A stretch of 64,000 nucleotides of DNA from Roseibium aquae (GTDB taxonomy: Bacteria; Pseudomonadota; Alphaproteobacteria; Rhizobiales; Stappiaceae), in assembly GCF_008711285.1 (NCBI RefSeq), contig NZ_VXDC01000007.1, positions 186,001 through 250,000 on the forward strand, in the 5' to 3' direction. Shown one piece after another: positions 7,978 to 16,865 of this stretch. Under the pieces are notes generated by a model. That model was not told the origin of the DNA and did no database searches. It worked only from the letters and a program-made list of their open reading frames with translations. Position 1 is the first letter of the stretch. Each line of letters begins with the position of its first letter. Position numbers and translations under genes: made by a program.

Positions 7978-9572
7978 TGAGCATGAACACCCAGGGCCGC
8001 CCGACGTCGGCGGGCGACACGGGCGAGAGCTTCCGCCCGAAAACCTTCACCGGCAACCGCGCGCTCGACATGGAAGAGCCGTTGATTTTCGAATTCGGCC
8101 GTCTGGACAATATGGGCGTCGACCTTGATGAGCCGGACACGTTCGAGAGCGAGCTGGGCGGACATGAGCGCACCGCCGAAATCGGCCTGCCGGGCTTGGC
8201 CGAGCCCGAAGCCATGCGCCACTTCGTGCGCTTGTCGCGCAACAATTACGCGATCGACAGCGGGCTCTACCCGCTCGGCTCCTGCACGATGAAGCACAAT
8301 CCGCGTCTGAACGAAAAGATGGCGCGTCTTCCCGGCTTCGGCGATATCCACCCGCTGCAACCGGTCTCGACCGTGCCCGGCGCGCTGGAACTGATCGATG
8401 AACTGGCCCACTGGCTGATGGTGACCACCGGCACGTCGGCCGTCGCGATGAGCCCGAAGGCCGGCGCCCATGGCGAGTTGTGCGGGATGATGGCGATCAA
8501 GGCCGCGCATACGGCGGCCGGCCGGTCTCCGGAGATTGTGCTGGTGCCCGAAAGCGCCCACGGCACCAACCCGGCGACCGCCGCACTGCTGGGTTACAAG
8601 GTCGTGGCGATCGATGCCAAGGACGACGGCACCGTCGATCTGGCAGCTCTGACGGCGACGATCGCGCAGCACGAGGGCAACATCGCCGGCATCATGCTGA
8701 CCAATCCGAACACCTGCGGACTGTTCGAGCGCGACATCATGGAAATCGCGGATCTGATCCACGCAGCGGGCGGCTTCTTCTACTGCGATGGCGCCAATTT
8801 CAACGCCATTGTCGGCAAGGCGCGGCCCGGCGATCTTGGCGTCGACGCCATGCACATCAACCTGCACAAGACCTTTTCCACGCCCCATGGCGGCGGCGGT
8901 CCGGGTTCCGGTCCGGTGGTCCTGTCGGACCGGCTCGCGCCCTTCGCCCCGCTGCCCTTCATTCGCAAGACCGAAGACGGCCTCGAACTGGTGGAAACGG
9001 ACGCGGCTACCAAGGACGGCGAGCAGCCGTTCGGCCGCATGACCGCCTTCCACGGTCAGATGGGCATGTATGTGCGCGCGCTGGCCTATATGCAAAGTCA
9101 TGGCTCCGACGGGTTGAGGCAGGCCTCCGAGGACGCGGTGCTCAATGCCAACTACGTGCGCGTCGGCCTGCAGGATCTGATGACGCTGCCCTTTGGCGAA
9201 AATCCGTGCATGCACGAGGTTCTGTTCGACGACAGCTTCCTGAAGGATACCGGCGTGACCACGCTCGACTTCGCCAAGGCGATGATCGACGAGGGGTATC
9301 ACCCGATGACCATGTATTTCCCGCTGGTGGTGCATGGCGCGATGCTGATCGAGCCGACCGAATCGGAAAGCCGGGCCTCGCTGGATCTGTTCATCGCGAC
9401 GATGCGGGATCTGGTGATGAGCGCCACGCGCGGGGAAACCCAGCGTTTTTCCGGCGCGCCGTATCTCGCGCCCCGGCGGCGTCTGGACGAAACCACGGCG
9501 GCCCGCAAGCCGGTGCTCAAGTGGAGCGAACCGGAACCGGCTGAGGTCACGCCGCAAGTGGCGGCCGAATAA
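7977..9572 (+). CDS. gcvPB: Glycine dehydrogenase (decarboxylating) subunit 2
   Basis: This is the C-terminal, PLP-bearing half of glycine decarboxylase, 531 residues. The Schiff-base lysine is K298 in HINLHKTFSTPHGGGGPG. Other family blocks are YPLGSCTMKHNPRLNE, SPKAGAHGE, ESAHGTNPATA and MLTNPNTCGLFE. With GcvPA it forms the heterotetrameric P protein that decarboxylates glycine and loads the aminomethyl group onto GcvH. The C-terminal 30 or so residues (RRRLDETTAARKPVLKW) are a short tail. It is the last gene of the operon. The start is fixed by the TAATG overlap and the GGAGGG upstream. Confidence 0.96.
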   Translation: MSMNTQGRPTSAGDTGESFRPKTFTGNRALDMEEPLIFEFGRLDNMGVDLDEPDTFESELGGHERTAEIGLPGLAEPEAMRHFVRLSRNNYAIDSGLYPLGSCTMKHNPRLNEKMARLPGFGDIHPLQPVSTVPGALELIDELAHWLMVTTGTSAVAMSPKAGAHGELCGMMAIKAAHTAAGRSPEIVLVPESAHGTNPATAALLGYKVVAIDAKDDGTVDLAALTATIAQHEGNIAGIMLTNPNTCGLFERDIMEIADLIHAAGGFFYCDGANFNAIVGKARPGDLGVDAMHINLHKTFSTPHGGGGPGSGPVVLSDRLAPFAPLPFIRKTEDGLELVETDAATKDGEQPFGRMTAFHGQMGMYVRALAYMQSHGSDGLRQASEDAVLNANYVRVGLQDLMTLPFGENPCMHEVLFDDSFLKDTGVTTLDFAKAMIDEGYHPMTMYFPLVVHGAMLIEPTESESRASLDLFIATMRDLVMSATRGETQRFSGAPYLAPRRRLDETTAARKPVLKWSEPEPAEVTPQVAAE

Positions 9573-9675
9573 GCAAGATCTTCCGGCGGGCGGCTATCGG
9601 GCAAACCGTTGCCGCCCGTCCCTTCTTCCAAAACTCAGTTTCCCAGTGTGTACAGGTTCCCAGTGTGTTCAGGGT

Positions 9676-10584
9676 CTAATCCAGCACCTTGTTTGTGCGG
9701 CATCCCGGGTTTTTCAGGTCATTTGGGTCAAGCCAAAGCCTCGGGTCATCCAGCGGAATGCCAAGGCCGTCCGCGTGTCTGTCCACCTTGAAGATCTTCC
9801 GGCCGGCGAGGTTCGCCCTCGCGATATCATCTTCGAAATACCGCCAGAAAATCTCGTCGAACGATCCGTCATCGATCATCATCCTCAATCCCGTCTCAAA
9901 CCGCTTGGCAAGGTCGGGCCGTTTCGGCGTCACGAAAACGTATGTGGGATACGGCAGATAGACAGCGATATGCTGATCGATGGCGAGATTGGGGATCGAC
10001 GATTTTCGTTGCGCGTGCTCGACGAAGATTTCGTCGATGCCGCGCCCGAAGGTCTCAAAGCGGTTGACGCGAAGCATCTCGAAAAGCCCGTCTTTGTCCG
10101 AGCCCTTGACGACTGTGAAACCGGCGGTCTCGAGCAGGTCCGTTGTCAACCACTGTTCAGCGGCGCCGGTCGTTATTTTCTTCAAGTCTGCCAGGCTCGA
10201 AACATCCGTGAGCAGGTCCTTGTTCTCTTCGGTGACGAAGAACAGCCGGTAGCCTTGAAGCCCCTTTCGAAGGGGGATGCGCACCGTGATGAGGTTTTTC
10301 TCCCATTCCGGCTTTGCCGGGACGGTTGCGTATTCGATATGCCTACCCTCGATCAGCTCGATTAGCAGCCGGTTCCGGGTAACCGGGATCGGGTCGCCGG
10401 CCCGTATTTCCGCAGCGTCCGGACCTTCCGTCCTGGCCAAGGCTGTTTTGAGCAGTTCATCGACATAATCGCCAGTGCTCTTGATGGTGTCCTTGTGCGG
10501 ATGTTCGCAGGCGCGCGCCAGGTCCGGGTCTGACAGCCCGAGAGTGACAACAACCGCAAGGGCGGCGGACAGACAGCGGCACAT
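9676..10584 (-). CDS. Periplasmic substrate-binding protein (type 2 periplasmic fold)
   Basis: The protein has a signal peptide (MCRCLSAALAVVVTLGL, start at 10584) and about 280 mature residues. It has features of ABC-type family-3 solute-binding proteins: an early PVTRNRLLIELIEG lobe-1 helix, SLADLKK, a GFTVVKGSDKDGLFEMLRVNRFE hinge region and TPKRPDLAKRFETGL near the C-terminus. No permease or ATPase gene is adjacent, so it may be an orphan binding protein or a sensor-like relative. The frame is open to 10677, but the upstream residues are not signal-like. Ligand unknown. It is convergent with the gcv operon. Confidence 0.75.
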   Translation of the reverse strand: MCRCLSAALAVVVTLGLSDPDLARACEHPHKDTIKSTGDYVDELLKTALARTEGPDAAEIRAGDPIPVTRNRLLIELIEGRHIEYATVPAKPEWEKNLITVRIPLRKGLQGYRLFFVTEENKDLLTDVSSLADLKKITTGAAEQWLTTDLLETAGFTVVKGSDKDGLFEMLRVNRFETFGRGIDEIFVEHAQRKSSIPNLAIDQHIAVYLPYPTYVFVTPKRPDLAKRFETGLRMMIDDGSFDEIFWRYFEDDIARANLAGRKIFKVDRHADGLGIPLDDPRLWLDPNDLKNPGCRTNKVLD

Positions 10585-10958
10585 TCTCAAGACCCCGTTA
10601 GATCTGCAGGAGAAAAGGAATGTCATAATGTATACAAAGAATTGTGCATTCATCGAATTGTATAAATTTTTTGACACTTTTTAATTACTGAGGATTGGCT
10701 TGTATTTTTTATATATAGCACTCGTAAAAATTGTGTTTACATGAAAATTCGGTCTCTGGCCGTTGGACTTACTTTCCGCAGCGACATCTTCGGTCAATTC
10801 ACGGGGCCATCCACCGGACTGAAATGATTTTTGTTCATATGAAAGAAAATCGGGCGTCAGGCGGATAAATTCGGCCGCAGACCGGTTCGCCGATCAGAAA
10901 AGAGTTTCATGGGACCGCGAAGACCGCCAATCGTTGCCGCGCCCGGACGATGATTCCG
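10585..10958. other. AT-rich intergenic DNA with no gene seen
   Basis: The segment between the binding-protein gene and the tyrS promoter is strikingly AT-rich for this window (runs such as TTTTTTATATATAG near 10707-10720). It contains no credible ORF, tRNA or hairpin with U-run. It probably holds the divergent promoters, but I cannot place them with confidence. Confidence 0.5.
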
Positions 10959-10988
10959 CTTGACATCTGGCGGCCACTGGGGATGGTA
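10959..10988 (+). promoter_or_regulatory. Putative sigma-70 promoter for the tyrS leader
   Basis: CTTGACA (TTGACA at 10960-10965) is a perfect -35. A 17-nt spacer leads to GATGGTA (10982-10988) as a weak -10. The predicted start falls at about 10994, which is the A of the leader-peptide ATG. This would make the leader mRNA leaderless, as reported for the rhizobial trpL transcript. The -35 is strong and the -10 is poor, so the start point needs mapping. Confidence 0.5.
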
Positions 10989-10993
10989 GCGCC

Positions 10994-11062
10994 ATGACAC
11001 AGATCGTTGCCGCCACTTTTGCGTATTTTTATTACGTCACCGACATATCGGCGGCTGCGTAG
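10994..11062 (+). CDS. Tyr-rich leader peptide of tyrS attenuator
   Basis: A 22-codon ORF, too short for routine gene calling, encodes MTQIVAATFAYFYYVTDISA followed by AA and a TAG. Three of four consecutive codons are Tyr (TAT TTT TAT TAC at 11024-11035), which is very unlikely by chance in high-GC DNA. It ends 26 nt before an intrinsic terminator and 101 nt before tyrS. Stalling at the Tyr codons would cover RNA segment 1 (11009-11014) and leave segment 2 (11049-11056) free. Completion to the stop codon would cover segment 2. The peptide itself is probably non-functional; its translation is the sensor. Confidence 0.75.
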   Translation: MTQIVAATFAYFYYVTDISAAA

Positions 11063-11114
11063 GATCGTGTCTGACTAACATCCCTTCAAAAGCCGCCGCG
11101 TCAGGCGGCTTTTT
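11009..11114 (+). promoter_or_regulatory. Transcription attenuator (three alternative helices) controlling tyrS
   Basis: Three mutually exclusive pairings can be read directly. 1:2 is GCCGCC (11009-11014) with GGCGGC (11050-11055). 2:3, the antiterminator, is CGGCGGCT (11049-11056) with AGCCGCCG (11091-11098), 8 perfect pairs. 3:4, the terminator, is AGCCGCC (11091-11097) with GGCGGCT (11104-11110). Segment 1 and the Tyr codons lie inside the leader ORF, and segment 2 overlaps its last codons. This is the architecture of trp-type attenuation. Low charged tRNA-Tyr should favour 2:3 and expression of tyrS. Confidence 0.75.
11088..11114 (+). terminator. Intrinsic terminator (attenuator 3:4 hairpin) before tyrS
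   Basis: AAAAGCCGCC (11088-11097) pairs with GGCGGCTTTT (11104-11113) around a 6-nt loop and runs into TTTTT, then GG and TTTT. It is a textbook intrinsic terminator but lies upstream of tyrS on the coding strand with only a 22-codon ORF before it. That fits an attenuator rather than an end-of-operon signal. Confidence 0.88.
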
Positions 11115-11163
11115 GGTTTTCGAAGGACCGGCGCCTGACAGGTCCGGGCCAGGAAACCAAAAC

Positions 11164-12444
11164 ATGACACTCCATATGCTAGAGGCCGCCAAGCCGGCCA
11201 CCGAACTCAAATCGGAAGCCCTTCAGGTTCTGTTGGAACGCGGGCTCATCAACCAGTGCACGGATCTGGAAGGTCTGGACAGCCGTCTGGCGAGCGGGGC
11301 CGTCACCGTCTACGCCGGCTTCGATGCGACAGCGGCGAGCCTTCACGTGGGGCACCTCATGCCGCTCATGACCTTGCGTTGGCTGCAAAAACTCGGGCAT
11401 CGGCCGATCGCTGTGCTGGGTGGGGGAACCACGCAGGTCGGGGATCCCAGTTTCCGCAATGAGGCCCGGCCCTTGCTGGAGCAGCGGCAGATCGACGCCA
11501 ATCTCGCCGGCATACGCCACTCGGTCGAACGGCTTTTGGACATGCGCGGCGCGGATGGCGCGCTTCTGGTCGACAACGCCGAATGGCTGACCGAGTTCAA
11601 GTTCCTCGAATTCCTGCGCGATTACGGCAGCCAGTTCACGGTCAATCGCATGATGACCTTCGAAAGCGTGAAGTCCCGGCTTGACAGCCAGATGCCCCTC
11701 ACGGTTCTCGAGTTCTGCTACATGATGCTGCAAGCCGTCGACTTTCTGGAGCTTGCCCGCCGCCACGGGTGTGAGCTCCAGGTTGGCGGCTCGGACCAAT
11801 GGGGCAACATCGTCAATGGCATCGAGCTTGGCCGCAAGGGCGACGGGCGCAAGCTGTTCGGGCTGACTGTGCCGCTGCTGACCACCGCGAGCGGATCGAA
11901 GATGGGCAAGACGGCGGCGGGGGCGGTCTGGCTTCATCCGGAACATTTGTCGCCCTTCGGCTTCTGGCAGTTCTGGCGGAACACGGCGGACGCGGATGTT
12001 GGCAAGTTCCTGCGGCTGTTCACCGAGCTGCCCGTCAACGAGGTCGAGCGGCTGTCCGCGCTTCAAGGGGCGGACCTCAATGAGGCCAAGAAGATCCTTG
12101 CAACCCAGGTGACCGGGATCGTCCATGGTGCCGATCAGGCACGGGCCGCGCTGGAAAAAGGCGAGGCGTTGTTCGCGGGCACCGCCGAACTCACCGAGCC
12201 CACGCACCGGCTTGACGCGGCGCGCCTGGCCGATGGCCTGGGGCTTCTGGAGTTGCTTGTCGGCATCGGGTTTGCCGACTCCAATGGCGAGGCGCGGCGC
12301 CTTGTCGAAGGCGGCGGCGTGCGCCTCAATGGCTTTGTCGTCGACGATGCGCGCCGGCGGATATCCAGCGGGGATCTTCAAGCCAACGACCGGCTGACCG
12401 TCGCTGTCGGCAAACGCAAGAAGGCGCTGGTCGGGTTCGGCTGA
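11164..12444 (+). CDS. tyrS: Tyrosyl-tRNA synthetase
   Basis: The 426-residue class I synthetase charges tRNA-Tyr. The HIGH-type signature is HVGH (ASLHVGHLMPLM), the KMSKS-type loop is KMGKT (GSKMGKTAAG), and the tyrosine pocket shows YAGFDATA and QVGGSDQWGN. A C-terminal S4-like RNA-binding domain (about residues 355-420: GGVRLNGFVV, then RISSGDLQANDRLTV) is complete. The frame is open to 11113, inside the terminator hairpin. I use the ATG at 11164 after AGGAAACC, since homologues start about 20 residues before ALQVLLERG. Expression is probably controlled by the upstream Tyr attenuator. Confidence 0.96.
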   Translation: MTLHMLEAAKPATELKSEALQVLLERGLINQCTDLEGLDSRLASGAVTVYAGFDATAASLHVGHLMPLMTLRWLQKLGHRPIAVLGGGTTQVGDPSFRNEARPLLEQRQIDANLAGIRHSVERLLDMRGADGALLVDNAEWLTEFKFLEFLRDYGSQFTVNRMMTFESVKSRLDSQMPLTVLEFCYMMLQAVDFLELARRHGCELQVGGSDQWGNIVNGIELGRKGDGRKLFGLTVPLLTTASGSKMGKTAAGAVWLHPEHLSPFGFWQFWRNTADADVGKFLRLFTELPVNEVERLSALQGADLNEAKKILATQVTGIVHGADQARAALEKGEALFAGTAELTEPTHRLDAARLADGLGLLELLVGIGFADSNGEARRLVEGGGVRLNGFVVDDARRRISSGDLQANDRLTVAVGKRKKALVGFG

Positions 12445-12468
12445 GGGCGGGTTCCGGGTCGGCGGCGC

Positions 12469-12873
12469 TCACATGGGAGCGCCGCTGAACTCGATCAGGT
12501 CCCAAAGATTGCCGTAAAGATCCTCGAACACGGCAACGATGCCATAGGCTTCTGTGCGCGGGGGGCGGACGAACCGGATACCCTTGGCCGAATAGGCCTC
12601 GAAATCCCGCCAGAAATCGTCGGTTTGCAGAAACAGGAAGACGCGCCCGCCGGCCTGGTCGCCGACATATCGGCTCTGGTGGTCGGTTGAGGCCCGTGCG
12701 AGCAGAAGGGACGTCGTTCCCGCGCCTTTCGGCTTGACCAGCACCCAGCGCTTGTTCTGCGCTGGCTGGTGCTCGTCGGCGATCAGCTCGAAACCCAGCG
12801 TTTCGACATAAAACGCGATGGCTTCGTCATAGTCGCGCACGACAACGGCGATGTGGGCAAGGCTTTGGGGCAT
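12469..12873 (-). CDS. VOC-family (glyoxalase/bleomycin-resistance fold) protein
   Basis: The 134-residue single-domain protein has the vicinal-oxygen-chelate pattern. A first beta-alpha-beta unit (LAHIAVVVRDYDEAIAFYVETL) carries the first metal-type His, and a second ends in AVFEDLYGNLWDLIEF with the typical final Glu. This is the YwbC/lactoylglutathione-lyase-like subgroup often annotated as glyoxalase, but the substrate cannot be assigned. The frame extends 22 codons upstream through the 14-bp tandem repeat. The ATG at 12873 (MPQSLAHIAVVV) fits the fold boundary. It converges on tyrS with a 24-nt gap. Confidence 0.85.
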   Translation of the reverse strand: MPQSLAHIAVVVRDYDEAIAFYVETLGFELIADEHQPAQNKRWVLVKPKGAGTTSLLLARASTDHQSRYVGDQAGGRVFLFLQTDDFWRDFEAYSAKGIRFVRPPRTEAYGIVAVFEDLYGNLWDLIEFSGAPM

Positions 12874-12900
12874 GACAGGGTCCGGCAACAGATGCGGGGG

Positions 12901-12956
12901 CAGGGGCCCAAGGGCAGGGGCCCAAGGACAGGAGCCCAAGGGCAGCGGCTCAGGGG
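12901..12956. repeat. Four tandem copies of a 14-bp unit
   Basis: The unit CAGGGGCCCAAGGG occurs at 12901-12914, 12915-12928 and 12929-12942 with one or two substitutions. A more diverged fourth copy lies at 12943-12956, and CAGGG begins a fifth. Each unit contains the palindrome GGGCCC or a variant. It sits just upstream of the VOC gene and could vary in copy number between strains. Confidence 0.85.
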
Positions 12957-13454
12957 CAGGGTATCAGCGTCTGCCGCCGCCCGGCCGGAAAATCTTATCC
13001 CCGTTCGCAAAATCCGCCATACACTGAGGGCGTTCCTGTCCCACGGGGCCGAGACCGGACCGTCCGTTCGCGGTGGCAGGAACCGGGCTTCGAGGATGGC
13101 ACGCGCGGTGTAACGGGCCGCGCGCGGCATCCGGCGGCCCGGGCGGGAAGTCCCTGCGGCGGGTTCGGCGCCGGCAGGTTTCCAGACGCTTGATCTCCGG
13201 CAGGGCCCGGGCCGGATCACCCGCAGCCCAGCAGAAACGAGACAGGCGCGCCCGCTTCGCTTTGGGAAACGGATCCCGGGCAGACGCGCCGTCTTGCCAC
13301 CTCTCCCACCCCATCTCACACCGCCCGGCAAGTCCGGGGCGTCTGCCATCCCGTTCACTGGAACGGGGCTTTGAACACCCAAAACGCCGGGGCCTGCGCC
13401 CGCGGCGGCCTTTGCGCTGCCTGCAGGTCCGCGATAATCACCGGCGGCAGGCTC
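12957..13454. other. Intergenic DNA with no credible gene
   Basis: Open frames exist on both strands here, but their translations are Arg/Pro/Gly-rich and show no signal, domain or ribosome-binding site. They look like non-coding high-GC DNA. I see no tRNA or conserved RNA motif. It lies between the VOC gene upstream region and the ccrM terminator. Confidence 0.5.
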
Positions 13455-13496
13455 AAAAAGAAACCCCCGGAAGCTCACTCCTTGAGCCGCCGGGGG
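13455..13496 (-). terminator. Terminator downstream of ccrM
   Basis: Read on the minus strand, CCCCCGG is followed by GCTCA-AGGAG-TGAGC and then CCGGGGG, giving a two-part stem, and runs into TTTCTTTTT. It starts about 60 nt after the ccrM stop. The shape and U-rich tail make it a good intrinsic terminator. Confidence 0.8.
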
Positions 13497-13559
13497 CAGA
13501 TGTTCGCGGGGAACGCGAAGGTCTTTTTCTGCTTGTTATCTGTGCGGGTCGCCGGCCCC

Positions 13560-15215
<1,656 letters not shown>

Positions 15216-16727
15216 TTGTCCGAGCCCCTTTATCGAACCCCGGCGCAGCCGTCCCGTCCCGTCCGGTATGCTCCCGAACGGCCGCTCGAAGCCTTTTCGG
15301 ACGCGGAGAAGGCGGTGGACCGCCTGATCGAGATTTTCGAGGACAACACTGCTTTTCTGCGCGCGGCCTTTCAGAATGTGCTGGACGGCGACGGGGCCGA
15401 GGGGCGCGTGCGGGCCTTCTATCCCCAGGTCCAGATCGTGACCGATAGCCATGCCCGTCTCGACAGCCGTCTGGCCTACGGGTTCGTGTCCCGTCCGGGC
15501 GGGCACGCGACAACGATCACCCGGCCTGACCTGTTTCGAAGCTATCTGATCGACCAGATTTCCCTGTTGATTCGAAACCATGAAGTTCCGGTGATGGTTG
15601 GCGAGAGCGACATGCCGATCCCGCTCCATTTCGCCTTTTATGACGGAACCCATGTGGAGGGCGGAGCAGCGGCCGCCCAATTGAACGTGCCGCTGGCCGA
15701 CATTTTCGATCTGCCGGATCTGTCGGTGATGGATGATGCCATCGCCAATGGCACCTACGAACCGGCCAACGGTCTTTTGCCGCTGGCGTCCTTCACCGCG
15801 CCACGGGTCGACTATTCCCTCCACCGACTGCAGCACTACACGGCGACAGCGGCCGAACATTTTCAAAATTATGTGCTTTTCACGAACTACCAGTTCTACA
15901 TCGACGAATTCTGCCAGATGGCGAGGAACCTGCTGGCCGATCCGCGGAGCGGCTACGAGGCTTTTGTCGAGCCGGGAAACGTCCTGACCCGAAGGGGCGA
16001 GAGCGCCCCCTCACAAGGGAACGCCCCGGCCAAACTGCCCCAGATGCCGGCCTATCACCTCAAGCGGCCGGACCATGGCGGCATCACCATGGTCAATATC
16101 GGCGTCGGGCCCTCCAACGCCAAGACTATCACCGACCATGTCGCGGTCCTGCGCCCGCATGTCTGGCTGATGCTGGGTCACTGCGCGGGCCTGCGCAACA
16201 GCCAGACCCTTGGGGATTATGTCCTGGCGCATGGCTATGTGCGCGAAGACAATGTCCTGAACCAGGACCTGCCGACATGGGTGCCCATCCCCCCGCTGGC
16301 GGAGGTGCAGGTCGCCCTCGAGGACGCCGTGGCGGAAATCACCGGGTATGACGGCTATGATCTCAAGCAGATCATGCGCACGGGCACGGTGGCGTCGATC
16401 GACAACCGCAATTGGGAGCTTTGGGATCAGAAGGGTCTTGTGCGGCGTTTCTCGCAATCACGCGCCATCGCGCTCGACATGGAGTCCGCTACCATCGCGG
16501 CCAACGGTTTCCGGTTCCGGGTGCCCTACGGGACGCTGTTGTGCGTTTCCGACAAGCCGCTGCATGGCGAACTGAAATTGCCCGGCATGGCGACGGAGTT
16601 CTACAAGCGGCAGGTTGCCCAGCATCTTGAGATCGGGATCCGGGCCCTGGAAAAGCTCCGCGACATGCCGAGCGAACGGTTGCATTCGCGCAAGCTCAGA
16701 AGCTTTGCGGAAACAGCGTTCCAGTAG
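15216..16727 (+). CDS. amn: AMP nucleosidase
   Basis: The 503-residue enzyme hydrolyses AMP to adenine and ribose 5-phosphate and regulates the adenylate pool. The N-terminal half (about 1-200) is the AMP-nucleosidase-specific domain. The C-terminal half is the PNP/UDP phosphorylase fold, with GHCAGLRNSQTLGDYVLAHGYVRED and the ribose-binding DMESATIAANGFRFRVP. The start is a TTG at 15216, six nt after GGAG of AAGGAGA. An ATG at 15211 lies in another frame and would yield an unrelated short peptide. The gene stands alone between ccrM (divergent) and the thiaminase gene (convergent). Confidence 0.93.
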   Translation: MSEPLYRTPAQPSRPVRYAPERPLEAFSDAEKAVDRLIEIFEDNTAFLRAAFQNVLDGDGAEGRVRAFYPQVQIVTDSHARLDSRLAYGFVSRPGGHATTITRPDLFRSYLIDQISLLIRNHEVPVMVGESDMPIPLHFAFYDGTHVEGGAAAAQLNVPLADIFDLPDLSVMDDAIANGTYEPANGLLPLASFTAPRVDYSLHRLQHYTATAAEHFQNYVLFTNYQFYIDEFCQMARNLLADPRSGYEAFVEPGNVLTRRGESAPSQGNAPAKLPQMPAYHLKRPDHGGITMVNIGVGPSNAKTITDHVAVLRPHVWLMLGHCAGLRNSQTLGDYVLAHGYVREDNVLNQDLPTWVPIPPLAEVQVALEDAVAEITGYDGYDLKQIMRTGTVASIDNRNWELWDQKGLVRRFSQSRAIALDMESATIAANGFRFRVPYGTLLCVSDKPLHGELKLPGMATEFYKRQVAQHLEIGIRALEKLRDMPSERLHSRKLRSFAETAFQ

Positions 16728-16765
16728 CAACGAAGGTCGTTTGGCCGGTGTCGGCGGCCAAGGGC

Positions 16766-16791
16766 AAAAGCCTGCCCCGGAGGGGGCAGGC
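16766..16791 (-). terminator. Terminator hairpin between amn and the thiaminase gene
   Basis: GCCTGCCCC (16770-16778) and GGGGCAGGC (16783-16791) form a 9-bp stem with a 4-nt loop. On the minus strand it is followed by TTTT, so it serves best as terminator of the thiaminase gene ending at 16866. On the plus strand it may also stop amn transcripts, though without a U-run. Confidence 0.7.
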
Positions 16792-16865
16792 GGAGCGGAT
16801 GGCAGGGTGGCAAAGTTCTTCTGCCCACTTCGATGGCCAGCTTCGTGGGCGGGCCTGGATCCCGC

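Noticed and set aside
7974-9557. 527-codon open frame antisense to gcvPB
   Set aside because: gcvPB carries the PLP lysine and all family blocks. The antisense translation is Arg/His/Gly-rich with no recognisable domain.
11113-11163. Upstream in-frame GTG start for tyrS
   Set aside because: It lies inside the attenuator terminator tail. The N-terminal extension is not found in tyrosyl-tRNA synthetases, and the ATG at 11164 has AGGAAACC.
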